From positions 9,114,001 through 9,178,000 of the forward strand of contig NZ_CP047020.1 in NCBI RefSeq assembly GCF_009796285.1: 64,000 nt of DNA. The letters are read 5' to 3'. The notes under the pieces were generated by a model, which saw nothing but the letters and a program-made list of their open reading frames with translations, ran no database searches and was not told where the DNA came from. This DNA is from Streptomyces broussonetiae (GTDB lineage Bacteria; Actinomycetota; Actinomycetes; Streptomycetales; Streptomycetaceae). Both the position numbers and the translations under genes were made by a program. Within the stretch, counting starts at the first letter, position 1. Every line of letters starts with the position of its first letter. Below, piece after piece: positions 1 to 7,785 of this stretch.

Positions 1-630
1 GAGCGCGACCTCGCCGGTGAAGCGGTTGTTCGTCTTCATCCACGCGGGCGCGCTCCACGCGGAGGCGAAGAAGGTGGCCTTCGGGTTGTAGCGCTGGATG
101 AGCTTGATCGTGTCGATGATGTGCAGGTCGAGGTCCCGCTGGATGGAGAAGTGCTTCAGGCCGAAGTCCTCGCCGGCTCCGCTCGGCAGGTCGTCCTCCG
201 ACCAGAACGGAAGGTGCTCGATCACGTCGGGGCTGCCGATCGTCAGCCGGAACCGGTCCAGGCCGGCGCCGTGCCTGGGGTCGACCAGCAGCCGGATGAC
301 CTGCTCGCGCCTGGCCGGGGTGAGCTTCCACAGATTGGACACGCTGGTCTCGTCCAGGGAGAAGCCTATGCCGGTGTATTTCTGCCGGGTCTGGCTGGGA
401 TCGACCGTCACGGTGGCATCGACGGAACGGCCTGCAGCACTGCCCGCCCAGGTACTCTCCAGCGGCTTCCAGGCCTGGGCTCCGCCCGTGGAGTAGGTGC
501 CGGACACGAGCGGGCCGTGCCCGGCGGACAGGCTCTCCGCCCTGTCCGCGTGCGCGGCCGGGCCCGTGCCGAGCAGCGCGGTCAGCGTGGTGGCCGCGAC
601 GGCGGCGGTCGCGGTGAGAGAACGTCTCAC
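1..630 (-). CDS. GH30-family secreted glycosidase (C-terminus beyond window)
   Basis: The N-terminal 210 residues are visible; the gene runs off the left edge. The GTG start at 630 is preceded by AGGAG at good spacing. Residues 1-29 form a Sec signal peptide (RR, hydrophobic core, cleavage after AHA). From about residue 72 the sequence matches the start of glucosylceramidase-like GH30 enzymes: a TVDPSQTRQKYTGIGFSLDE stretch, then DRFRLTIGSPD and SAWSAPAWMKTNN. The two catalytic glutamates of this clan A family lie further on, outside the window, so activity cannot be judged. It probably acts outside the cell on plant, fungal or sphingolipid beta-glycosides; the substrate is inference. Confidence 0.85.
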   Translation of the reverse strand, partial: MRRSLTATAAVAATTLTALLGTGPAAHADRAESLSAGHGPLVSGTYSTGGAQAWKPLESTWAGSAAGRSVDATVTVDPSQTRQKYTGIGFSLDETSVSNLWKLTPARREQVIRLLVDPRHGAGLDRFRLTIGSPDVIEHLPFWSEDDLPSGAGEDFGLKHFSIQRDLDLHIIDTIKLIQRYNPKATFFASAWSAPAWMKTNNRFTGEVAL

Positions 631-1053
631 GGCTTCTCCTGATGTCTGGGGGATGGGGACTGGCCAGGGGCGGCGTTCGGTGCGAGGGGCACGGGGTGAC
701 AGCGCCCGCCGGATTCCGGCGTCCGAGGTGGGGGGCCGTGGTCGCAATACGGTCAACAGGACTGGAAACAAAAGGACTTGACGTTGCGACAGCCACCACC
801 ACCGGCTCCTCCCGACGCACCGATGGGTGGGATCCAAGCAATATCCCGGGTGTTAAGTCAAGGCGTGAATAAAGTGAGGCGGTGTGCGGTGGGTATCCGT
901 CGGCGCCGCGCCACCCGTACCAGTTCGGGTGGCGCGGCTCGTGCCCGTCAGGGTGGCGCGCCCCGCACCTGTTCGGCCGGCGCGGCGCGATCGTGGTACG
1001 GCCGTCACCCTGCCCCGGCGCGCCTGTGGCTCGCCCTCACCCGGCCTGAGGGT
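631..1053. other. Intergenic region upstream of the GH30 gene
   Basis: No gene is seen in these 423 bases. They hold the upstream region of the GH30 gene, including a GTCGCAA (741-747) / TTGCGAC (784-790) inverted repeat enclosing a second GTCAA/TTGAC pair. This is a plausible operator for a sugar-responsive repressor. A strong hairpin at 906-937 lies downstream of the leftward DUF2993 gene. Confidence 0.5.
906..937 (-). terminator. Hairpin terminator after the LmeA-like gene
   Basis: CCGCGCCACCCG (906-917) and CGGGTGGCGCGG (926-937) form a perfect 12-bp stem with an 8-nt loop. It lies about 115 bases past the stop of the leftward LmeA-like gene. There is no U-tract, as is common for actinobacterial terminators. 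Confidence 0.55.
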
Positions 1054-2298
1054 TCAGTGGCCCAGGAGCAGGCCTGCCCCCGCGACATCGGCGCGGATGC
1101 CGTCCTTGCCGACCGTCACACGCTCGAGGTGCAGCGCGCCCGAAGGCGGTTTCGGGAGCTGGAAGGCGAAGGAGAAGCGGTCGGCGATCTGCGGGCGGGT
1201 GAGCTTGGTCAGTGCGGGGAGCAGGGACGGGTCCAGGCCCAGCCTCTTGAGCAACCACGGGTGGGAGAGCGCCACGTCCACGAGATTGATGCCGGTCAGA
1301 TCGTGCAGGAAACGCGGTGTGCCGGTGAGCTGACGGAGTCTGTCCTCGTCGTGGAGCGCGGCGCTCACCACGCTGTCCGGGACGCCGAGGCGGTGCACGA
1401 TCTCCGGGAGGGCGAACAACGCCCTGATCTTGTCCGCCTCTTGGGTGAGGCGGCGCGCTGTGGCCGGGGTCAGGTGGAGACCTTCGGTGGACCGGGTGCC
1501 GGGCTGGTACGTCGCGAGGTCGTCGATGTCGACCCGTATGCCGTCCACGGAGGTGGCGATGCCGCGCTCCCCGTCACGCCGTACGCGGGCGTCGGCCCGA
1601 ACGCTCAGGTCGCGGCCCTCGATGTGCAGGTTGCCCTGCGCTCGTATGCGGCCGGGGCCGGCGGCCGTGAACGCCAGCTGCGAGGCGCCCAGTTCGCGGT
1701 TCATGTCCGCGAAGGACAGCAGGACCTGACCGTGCGCCTGCCGGACGAGCGCGCCGCGCACCGTGGTGGGCCCGTCGCCGTCGATGCGGATGTCGTCGGC
1801 GGTGGCGGTGACCTGGGTGAGCGTGACCCGATGGGCCGGGATGTCGGGCACGGTCACCCGGACCGAGTCCAGACGCCCGGCGGCCAGCTGGGTGAGAAAG
1901 GGAAAACCGCCGATGTCTACCTCGGGGGCGGCCGCGAGATGCAGCTTGTCCTTGAGCTGTTCGGAGGCCTTGTGCTCGGCGTAGAGCAGTGCCCAGCGGT
2001 CGGCCAGGACGACGGTGCAGCCGAAGGTGAGGGTCCAGACGAGGACCCGGGCCAGGGTGGACAGGCCGGTGGCACGGTTGCGACGGCGGCTGCCACGCCT
2101 GTGGTTGGGCGGCGCCCAGGCCTCCTCCGGGTCCTCCTTCTGCTCGGGTGCGGCACCGTCCTCGGTCAGGAAGTCGTCCAGTGGATGGTCTGCCAGTGCG
2201 GCCAGCTCGTCGTACGGATTGCGGCTGGGCGGAACCGTCCGGGTGGGAGGTCCGTCGGACTGAGCAGCTTGATGCGTCGGTATGTGGGGGGTACGCAT
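1054..2298 (-). CDS. LmeA-like (DUF2993) phospholipid-binding membrane protein
   Basis: This 414-residue protein has a disordered, charged N-terminus (1-80), one transmembrane segment at about 81-99, and an extracytoplasmic domain. That domain fits DUF2993, the family of mycobacterial LmeA: an ADRWALLYAEHKASEQLK start, then FPFLTQLAAGRLDSVRVTV, and repeated beta segments ending in GIRADVAGAGL. Family members bind phosphoinositides and act in lipoglycan (mannan) elongation in mycobacteria; the Streptomyces role is not established. It is divergent from the SUKH gene and followed by a strong hairpin. The domain call is firm, the function is inference. Confidence 0.75.
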   Translation of the reverse strand: MRTPHIPTHQAAQSDGPPTRTVPPSRNPYDELAALADHPLDDFLTEDGAAPEQKEDPEEAWAPPNHRRGSRRRNRATGLSTLARVLVWTLTFGCTVVLADRWALLYAEHKASEQLKDKLHLAAAPEVDIGGFPFLTQLAAGRLDSVRVTVPDIPAHRVTLTQVTATADDIRIDGDGPTTVRGALVRQAHGQVLLSFADMNRELGASQLAFTAAGPGRIRAQGNLHIEGRDLSVRADARVRRDGERGIATSVDGIRVDIDDLATYQPGTRSTEGLHLTPATARRLTQEADKIRALFALPEIVHRLGVPDSVVSAALHDEDRLRQLTGTPRFLHDLTGINLVDVALSHPWLLKRLGLDPSLLPALTKLTRPQIADRFSFAFQLPKPPSGALHLERVTVGKDGIRADVAGAGLLLGH

Positions 2299-2500
2299 CG
2301 GTAGATTTGATCATATAGTCGGTCCTGTTTTGCAAGTGCTACCTGAAGTAAGGCGCGAAATCGGTCACCTGGCGGCCGGTACTCGGCACGGCGGCAGGGC
2401 GGGCACCGGCGTCGCACGGGCCTGTGTTTCGGCAGTCGGCACCGTTGTCAGACCCAGCGGCTAGGTTTTCTCGGAGCACGAGCAGAACGGGAGGAAGCCT

Positions 2501-3451
2501 GTGGGCAGCGAAGTGGTGCCGGTCATGGTGGAGATGGCGGACGGCGCGTGGCAGGACGAGGCCGATACGGTCACCGGCGCCCGGCAGACCCTGGAGCACT
2601 TGTGCAGGGAACTGGCGGTGAATCCCCGGCTGGGTACGGACGGGCCCCTTCCGTCCCTGTACCACCTGCGGATATCGGCGGCCGAGGGCGGGCGGGGGCC
2701 GTTACTGGAGGTGGCCTATGCCTATGGTCCGCCGACGCTGCCGGAGGGAACCGTGCGCATCAACGCGGTGCGCCCCGTCGAGCGTCCCGTCGCCTTCGAC
2801 TACGAGGTGCCCGGCATCGCGCTGCCCGAGGTGCCGGAGCCGCCGCAGTCGCCACTGGTGCGGGATCCGGCCATGGAGGCGATCGCGGCACGACAGGTGA
2901 CAGAGGCCTGGCAGCGGATGGCGGGGTGGCTGGCCGAGCATGCTCCGGGTTCGTACCGGACGCTCCTGCCCGGGGCCGGAGAGGAGGAGATCGGACGGGC
3001 CGAGGAGGCCTTCGGGGTCGAACTGCGCGAAGATCTCAAGGCGTTGTGGCGGCTGTGCGCCGGTGTACGGGACGAGCCGGGCGCGGGTTTCCTGGCGGAG
3101 AACCGGTCGTTGCTGCCGATCGGGGAGTCGGTCAGGGTTCAGCAGCGACAACTCGGCTTCGCCGATGAGGAGTTGTGGCGACCGGAGTGGATTCCGGTGT
3201 GCTCGTTCAACACCCATGACACCACCTGCGGCCTGTACATGGACATGGGTACGGGGCACCTGTACGCGTGGACCCGGTTCGGTGAATGCCGGCCCGAGCA
3301 CGATTCCCTGACCACCTACCTGGAGGAGATCGCCGATGCCCTGGAAGTGCCCTTGCTCGCCGGGCCCGCGAAGCCGGGGCTGCTCCGTGGCGCGTTGATG
3401 TGGGGTCCGACAGGCGATCCGGACGACGGATGGGAACCGTTCACCGGGTGA
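2501..3451 (+). CDS. SMI1/KNR4 (SUKH) family protein
   Basis: The protein has 316 residues. The GTG start at 2501 is chosen because GGGAGG lies 6 bases upstream. The C-terminal half (about 150-285) has SUKH features: LPGAGEEEIGRAEEAFGVELREDLKALWRLCAG, a WIPVCSFN strand and a late DSLTTYLEEIADALE helix. The N-terminal 130 residues contain a beta-rich segment that I do not recognise. SUKH proteins are often immunity proteins against contact-dependent or polymorphic toxins, but in Streptomyces many are solitary. No toxin gene is adjacent, so an immunity role is only a possibility. Confidence 0.7.
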   Translation: MGSEVVPVMVEMADGAWQDEADTVTGARQTLEHLCRELAVNPRLGTDGPLPSLYHLRISAAEGGRGPLLEVAYAYGPPTLPEGTVRINAVRPVERPVAFDYEVPGIALPEVPEPPQSPLVRDPAMEAIAARQVTEAWQRMAGWLAEHAPGSYRTLLPGAGEEEIGRAEEAFGVELREDLKALWRLCAGVRDEPGAGFLAENRSLLPIGESVRVQQRQLGFADEELWRPEWIPVCSFNTHDTTCGLYMDMGTGHLYAWTRFGECRPEHDSLTTYLEEIADALEVPLLAGPAKPGLLRGALMWGPTGDPDDGWEPFTG

Positions 3452-3576
3452 GGCGCCGGACGGGTCGGCGAAGACCGAGATCGTCGGCCGCCCGGCCGCC
3501 CGGGCTGGTCGAGGAGGCCTCCGTCCAATCCTGCGGTGACCTCCGCGTCCGGGCCGACATCGGGCACGGCTGAGCC

Positions 3577-4476
3577 GTGCTGCGCCACAAAGCGTACGAG
3601 ATGCCTCATCTGCACCATGATGTCGCGTACCGTAGTGACGGCATATTTTTGGACGGCAACGGCACCGGTGCGAGCTGGACGGAATTGGTTCTCTTGCGAA
3701 GATGTCTGGCGCGGGGCGCGGCTGCGACGGCCGCGTCGGTGCTGCTGTGCGTCGCCGCCGTCCTGTACAACGACTGGTTGCTGCAGTTCTTCGTGACCAC
3801 CGGCCTGCCGCAAACCAGCTCCTACGTCAGCGAGACCTTCGCGGCGGATCAGCCGTACCGGCTGCTGTTCGGCACCGTGGAACTGGCCTGCGCCGCGATG
3901 GTGATCGCCGGTGCGACGCTGGCCGCGCGCTCCGCGTCGTGGGGTCCGGCCCTGGCAGGCTGGGGCGCCGTCGCAGCGTTCGGTGGCTGCTCCGTGCTGG
4001 ACGTGCTCCTGCCGATGGCATGCGCGCCCTCCGTGGAGCACGGTTGCCCGCCCGACAACATCCAGCACACCACCACCAGCGGCCTGGTGGAATTCATACT
4101 GTTCGCCTCCATGGCACTGTTCGGCCTCGCGGCGCGCCGTTCCGGTCACGGCCCTCCGGGTTCGGCCGCAGGCCGCTGGGCACCGTTCCTGATGCCGGTC
4201 TCGATGGCATCGGCGATCGCCACCGTCGGCCCCTACCTGGGACACCCCGGCGGCCAGGGCATCGCCCAGCGCATCCATCTGGTGAGCGTCGCGGCATGGT
4301 TCATCCTCCTCGCCGTCGAGGCCCGTTACGCACGCCCGCTGTCGCGGCGTCAGGACGGGGCAAGCGGCCAGGGCCGAGACGGTGTGCAGGAAGTCTCCGC
4401 CGCCATCCGCCGACTCAGCCCGCTCCCGGACGCCCACCCCGACGATCGGCACGGCCGGCTCCCGGACGGAGAGTAG
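3577..4476 (+). CDS. DUF998 family integral membrane protein
   Basis: Up to 299 residues, with about six hydrophobic segments (roughly 48-64, 98-117, 125-145, 168-186, 203-218, 232-248). A conserved-looking SVLDVLLPMACAPS segment at about 139-152 is followed by a Cys-Pro loop and a His in the next helix, the arrangement seen in DUF998 proteins. The function of the family is unknown. The start is uncertain: the first 35 residues are not membrane-like and no good ribosome-binding site precedes the GTG at 3577, so a later start is possible. The hydrophilic C-terminal tail may be cytoplasmic. Confidence 0.6.
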   Translation: MLRHKAYEMPHLHHDVAYRSDGIFLDGNGTGASWTELVLLRRCLARGAAATAASVLLCVAAVLYNDWLLQFFVTTGLPQTSSYVSETFAADQPYRLLFGTVELACAAMVIAGATLAARSASWGPALAGWGAVAAFGGCSVLDVLLPMACAPSVEHGCPPDNIQHTTTSGLVEFILFASMALFGLAARRSGHGPPGSAAGRWAPFLMPVSMASAIATVGPYLGHPGGQGIAQRIHLVSVAAWFILLAVEARYARPLSRRQDGASGQGRDGVQEVSAAIRRLSPLPDAHPDDRHGRLPDGE

Positions 4477-4628
4477 CCGCCTCCGGGCTGCTGTCGGGCT
4501 GCCCTCGGGCTGTCGTCTGGCTGTCGCGGGCCGCCTTCGACTCGGCGTCCTGGCCCAGCGACCCGCACCTGCCGGTGGGGGCGTACAGGTGTTCTTCGGG
4601 CAGTCGCACGAGATGGGCCGAGCCGTCC

Positions 4629-4662
4629 TCTCTGCCTGTGGCGAATCTGCGGCGGGCAGAGA
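4629..4662 (+). promoter_or_regulatory. Palindromic operator upstream of the clpP pair (PopR-like)
   Basis: TCTCTGCC at 4629-4636 is perfectly mirrored by GGCAGAGA at 4655-4662. A tighter palindrome, TCTGC-GGCGG-GCAGA, lies at 4646-4660. The site is about 71-104 bases before the first clpP start. It resembles the TCTGCC-N3-GGCAGA motif that I recall for PopR control of the Streptomyces clpP3P4 operon. No popR gene is in the window. Confidence 0.45.
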
Positions 4663-4732
4663 AACCGCATCCGGGAGCCCTTCGAGGTCAAGAGTGGTGT
4701 CGACGGCATTCCTGCCTCGACAAGGAGACCAG

Positions 4733-5371
4733 ATGAGTTCACTCAGTACGCTCCCGCCTCGCGCGGAGGAGGGCGAGACACCGCCCAGCCGCTTCGACGA
4801 CCATCTCGCTGCACAGCTGCTCGCCCAGCGGATCGTCCTCCTCGGCACACAGGTCGACGACGTGTCGGCCAACCGGGTGTGCGCGCAACTGCTGCTGCTG
4901 TCGGCGGAGGACCCGCGCACCGACATCAGCCTGTACATCAACAGCCCCGGCGGGTCGGTCACCGCGGGCCTCGCCATCTACGACACCATGCGGCTCATCC
5001 CGAACGACGTCTCGACGCTGGCGATGGGGTTCGCCGCCAGCATGGGCCAGTTCCTGCTCACCGTGGGTGCGCCCGGCAAGCGGTTCGCGCTGCCGAACGC
5101 GCGGATCATGATGCACCAGCCCTCGGCGGGCATCGGTGGCACCGCCGCGGACATCGAGATCCAGGCGGAGAACCTCCAGTTCACCAAGAAGGCCATCGAG
5201 CGGATCACCGCCGAGCACACCGGGCAGAGCGAGGAGACGATCACGCGGGACGGCGACCGGGACCGCTGGTTCACGGCCGAGCAGGCCAGGGAGTACGGGA
5301 TCGTGGACCGGGTGGTGGAGTCGCTCGCCGACATCCGCCCGGCCGCGTCGCGCCGACGGATGGGGTTGTGA
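4733..5371 (+). CDS. clpP: ATP-dependent Clp protease proteolytic subunit (active-site complete)
   Basis: This 212-residue serine peptidase of the Clp complex degrades proteins unfolded by ClpX or ClpC. The ATG at 4733 has AAGGAGA 5 bases upstream. The triad is intact: Ser103 (FAASMGQF), His128 (MMHQP) and Asp177 (GDRDRW), with the 25-residue Ser-His spacing of E. coli ClpP. It is the first gene of a two-gene operon with a second clpP starting one base after its stop. The pairing and upstream palindrome fit the accessory clpP3-clpP4 type operon of Streptomyces rather than the housekeeping clpP1P2 locus, since no tig or clpX is nearby. Confidence 0.93.
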   Translation: MSSLSTLPPRAEEGETPPSRFDDHLAAQLLAQRIVLLGTQVDDVSANRVCAQLLLLSAEDPRTDISLYINSPGGSVTAGLAIYDTMRLIPNDVSTLAMGFAASMGQFLLTVGAPGKRFALPNARIMMHQPSAGIGGTAADIEIQAENLQFTKKAIERITAEHTGQSEETITRDGDRDRWFTAEQAREYGIVDRVVESLADIRPAASRRRMGL

Positions 5372-5372
5372 C

Positions 5373-5975
5373 ATGGGGTCGTACACGGTTCCGTACGTCA
5401 TCGAGCGGACCGCGCAGGGTGAGCGGTCCTACGACGTCTTCAGCCGGCTGCTGAACGAGCGGATCATCTTCCTCGGCACCGAGATCGACGACGGGGTCGC
5501 CAACGTGGTCATCGCGCAACTCCTGCATCTGGAGTCGGCGAACCCGGAGCACGAGATCTCGATCTACCTCAACTCGCCCGGTGGATCGTTCACTTCGCTG
5601 ATGGCGATCTACGACACGATGACCTTCGTGCAGTCGCCGATCTCCACGTTCTGCGTCGGTCAGGCGGCGTCTACGGCGGCGGTGCTGCTGGCCGGCGGAG
5701 ACCCCGGGCGGCGGTTCGTGCTCCAGCATGCGCGGGTGCTGCTCGGCCAGCCGGCCAGCGGCGGCCGGCAGGGGACGGTCTCCGACCTCAGCCTCGCGGC
5801 CAAGGAGATGGTCCGCATCCGCTCGCAGGCGGAGGAGGTCCTGTCCCGGCACACGCATCACGACGTGGCGACGCTGCGCGCGGACATGGACCGGGACAAG
5901 GTGCTCACCGCCGAGGAGGCCGTCGCCTACGGGCTCGCCGACGAGGTGCTGAGCCGGCGGCTCGCGCTCGTCTGA
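5373..5975 (+). CDS. clpP: ClpP paralogue lacking the catalytic histidine
   Basis: This 200-residue ClpP-fold protein starts one base after the previous clpP stop, so translation is probably coupled. Ser100 (QAASTAAV) and Asp175 (DMDRDKV) align with the triad. At the histidine position, 25 residues after Ser100, there is Gly125: the usual HQP motif reads GQP. As read, the subunit should be catalytically dead or strongly impaired. It would then work as a structural or adaptor ring in a mixed tetradecamer with its intact partner. This could be a real subfamily trait or a mutation in this strain. Confidence 0.9.
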   Translation: MGSYTVPYVIERTAQGERSYDVFSRLLNERIIFLGTEIDDGVANVVIAQLLHLESANPEHEISIYLNSPGGSFTSLMAIYDTMTFVQSPISTFCVGQAASTAAVLLAGGDPGRRFVLQHARVLLGQPASGGRQGTVSDLSLAAKEMVRIRSQAEEVLSRHTHHDVATLRADMDRDKVLTAEEAVAYGLADEVLSRRLALV

Positions 5976-6059
5976 CCCGCGCGGCCGTGACCGACGACGG
6001 CCCGCACGATGTTGTCGGTCCTGGTCGTCCGCATCTGCCCACCCCGACTGGCGAGTTGC

Positions 6060-6108
6060 AGAAGCCGTAGCCGTAGCCGTAGCCGTAGAAGCCGTAGAAG
6101 CCGTACGC
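6060..6108. repeat. GCCGTA hexamer microsatellite
   Basis: Between the clpP operon and the GNAT gene lies a run of GCCGTA units interspersed with GAA, giving about seven copies. Read leftward on the minus strand it would encode alternating Tyr-Gly (YGFYGFYGYGYGYGF) in an open frame with a possible ATG near 6142. No ribosome-binding site or homologue is recognised, so I do not call a gene. Confidence 0.6.
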
Positions 6109-6241
6109 GACGGCCGTGAACGTCTCCGGCACAGGCGGCATGGCTGTCGGTCGGCCGTGAATGCGATGATCGGCGCGACAGGCGCCGGCGGTGCGGGCAC
6201 GCCCGGCCGGCTCATCACGTGCGTGGAGAAGGGCGGGCAGG

Positions 6242-6949
6242 ATGTCGAGCAGTGACGCGGTGCTGGACGACCCGGTGGGCGAGTCGCTCCGCGGGCACCA
6301 CGCACATCTCGCCCGCCGGCTTGGCCGGGCCGTCACCTACCGGACCGATGTCGCGACCTTCTCGGCGGTATCCGCCGACGCGGACGCGGACGCGGTGGAC
6401 TGGGCCGACCTCGCCCGGTTGCTCGGACGCGGCGCGTTCGCCGACATGTTCAGCTGCCCGGCGCACCCGCCGTCCGACTGGGAGCCGGTCTTCGTCCTCG
6501 ACGGCCGGCAGATGATCCGGGCCGACAGCAGCCGACCGGATCAGGCCCCTGGCGCGGTCCATACCGACATGGTTGAACTGGGCGCGGACGACGTGCCCGA
6601 GATGCTCGATCTCGTCGCACGGGCCAAGCCGGGGCCGCTGTGGCCACGCACCCACCAACTCGGCACCTATCTCGGCATCCGTGACAACGGCAGGCTGGTG
6701 GCCATGGCGGGTGAACGGCTCCGGCCTGAGGGATGGACCGAGATCAGCGCCGTCAGCACGGCCCCCGAAGCACGCGGGCAAGGCCACGCCACCCGCCTGG
6801 TCACTGCACTCGTGGCAGGCATCCTGTCCCGCGACGAACGGCCCTTCCTGCACGTGGCCGAAGCGAACACCGGGGCGATCGCGCTCTACGAACGGCTCGG
6901 CTTCACCCTCCGCAAGCACGTCACCTTTCGCGGGTACCGCACTCCGTGA
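6242..6949 (+). CDS. GNAT family N-acetyltransferase
   Basis: This 235-residue protein carries a C-terminal GNAT domain (about 108-232). The acetyl-CoA pyrophosphate loop is visible in STAPEARGQGHATRLV, and the family's AL YERLGF segment is near the end. The N-terminal ~100 residues match the extra domain often seen in FR47-like acetyltransferases. The ATG at 6242 is preceded by a modest purine-rich GGGCGGGCAG. The acceptor substrate is unknown. It is not obviously linked to its neighbours. Confidence 0.8.
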   Translation: MSSSDAVLDDPVGESLRGHHAHLARRLGRAVTYRTDVATFSAVSADADADAVDWADLARLLGRGAFADMFSCPAHPPSDWEPVFVLDGRQMIRADSSRPDQAPGAVHTDMVELGADDVPEMLDLVARAKPGPLWPRTHQLGTYLGIRDNGRLVAMAGERLRPEGWTEISAVSTAPEARGQGHATRLVTALVAGILSRDERPFLHVAEANTGAIALYERLGFTLRKHVTFRGYRTP

Positions 6950-6982
6950 CCGCCGCCCCGCCGCTGGTTTAGACGGTGAATA

Positions 6983-7000
6983 TAGATCTAGACAATCTAG
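6983..7000 (+). promoter_or_regulatory. AT-rich operator/promoter upstream of the DauR-like regulator
   Basis: TAGAT (6983-6987) and ATCTA (6995-6999) form an inverted repeat with a 7-base spacer, and ATCTAG is directly repeated at 6986 and 6995. This is the most AT-rich patch between the GNAT gene and the regulator, about 50 bases before its start. It is a candidate autoregulatory site. Confidence 0.35.
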
Positions 7001-7050
7001 CTAGGTGTGGGTAGTCTGCCTGTTCGGCAAGCTTCTGCGATGAAGGAACC

Positions 7051-7737
7051 ATGAACGACGCGGCAGACACCCCGGGACAGGGCCGGCGCAGCGACGCCGT
7101 CACGAGCGCGCAGGCCGACTCGGACGAGCACCTCATCGGCGAGGCCGAGAAGATCGCCGTGGCGCTGGGCCGGATGTTCCCCGGGCTGTGCGAGGTGGTC
7201 CTGCACGATCTGCGTGACCCGCGGCACGCGATCCGCGCGATCGAGAACAACCTCTCCGGTCGCCGGGTGGGGGACTCCGCGACCGAGCTGGGCCTGGCGC
7301 GCATCGCCGACCCCGAATACCCGAGCGTCCTGCAGAACTACCCCAACCAGTTTCCCGACGGCCGGCCCGCGAAGAGCACCTCCATCGGCATCAAGAACAC
7401 CCAGGGTGAGTTCATCGCGGCGCTGTGCCTGAACCTCGACGTGTCGGTGCTCTCCTCGGTCACGCTCGCCCTGGCCAACCTCGTCGCCACGGACAGCGAG
7501 CACCCCGGCCAGCCCCTGGAAACCCTGCGGGACCGCAACGCACGCGAACTGCGCCAGACGGTCGAGACTTTGGCGGCGGAGCGCGCGGGCACCCCGAGGT
7601 CACTGAGCCGGGCCGACAAGAAGGCGCTCGTACGCCAGCTGCACGGCGACGGCTACTTCGACTCGCGCGACGCCGCCCAGACCATTGCCGACCTGCTCGG
7701 TGTGTCCCGGGCGACCGTCTACAACTACACGAAGTGA
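7051..7737 (+). CDS. YheO/DauR-like PAS-HTH transcriptional regulator
   Basis: This 228-residue protein has an N-terminal YheO-type PAS-like domain (about 28-140; FPGLCEVVLHDLRDPRHAIRAIENN, then a GIKNTQGEFIAALCLNLD strand) and a C-terminal HTH (about 175-226; LVRQLHGDGYFDSRDAAQTI, LLGVSRATVYNY). The Pseudomonas homologue DauR represses D-arginine catabolism. Here the next gene, 48 bases on, encodes a D-threonine-aldolase-type PLP enzyme. A D-amino-acid or 3-hydroxy-amino-acid signal is therefore a reasonable inference. Confidence 0.85.
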   Translation: MNDAADTPGQGRRSDAVTSAQADSDEHLIGEAEKIAVALGRMFPGLCEVVLHDLRDPRHAIRAIENNLSGRRVGDSATELGLARIADPEYPSVLQNYPNQFPDGRPAKSTSIGIKNTQGEFIAALCLNLDVSVLSSVTLALANLVATDSEHPGQPLETLRDRNARELRQTVETLAAERAGTPRSLSRADKKALVRQLHGDGYFDSRDAAQTIADLLGVSRATVYNYTK

Positions 7738-7785
7738 AAGGGCACTCATGGCGATCGCCGGTGTGAAGAAACTGGACGTCACCCT

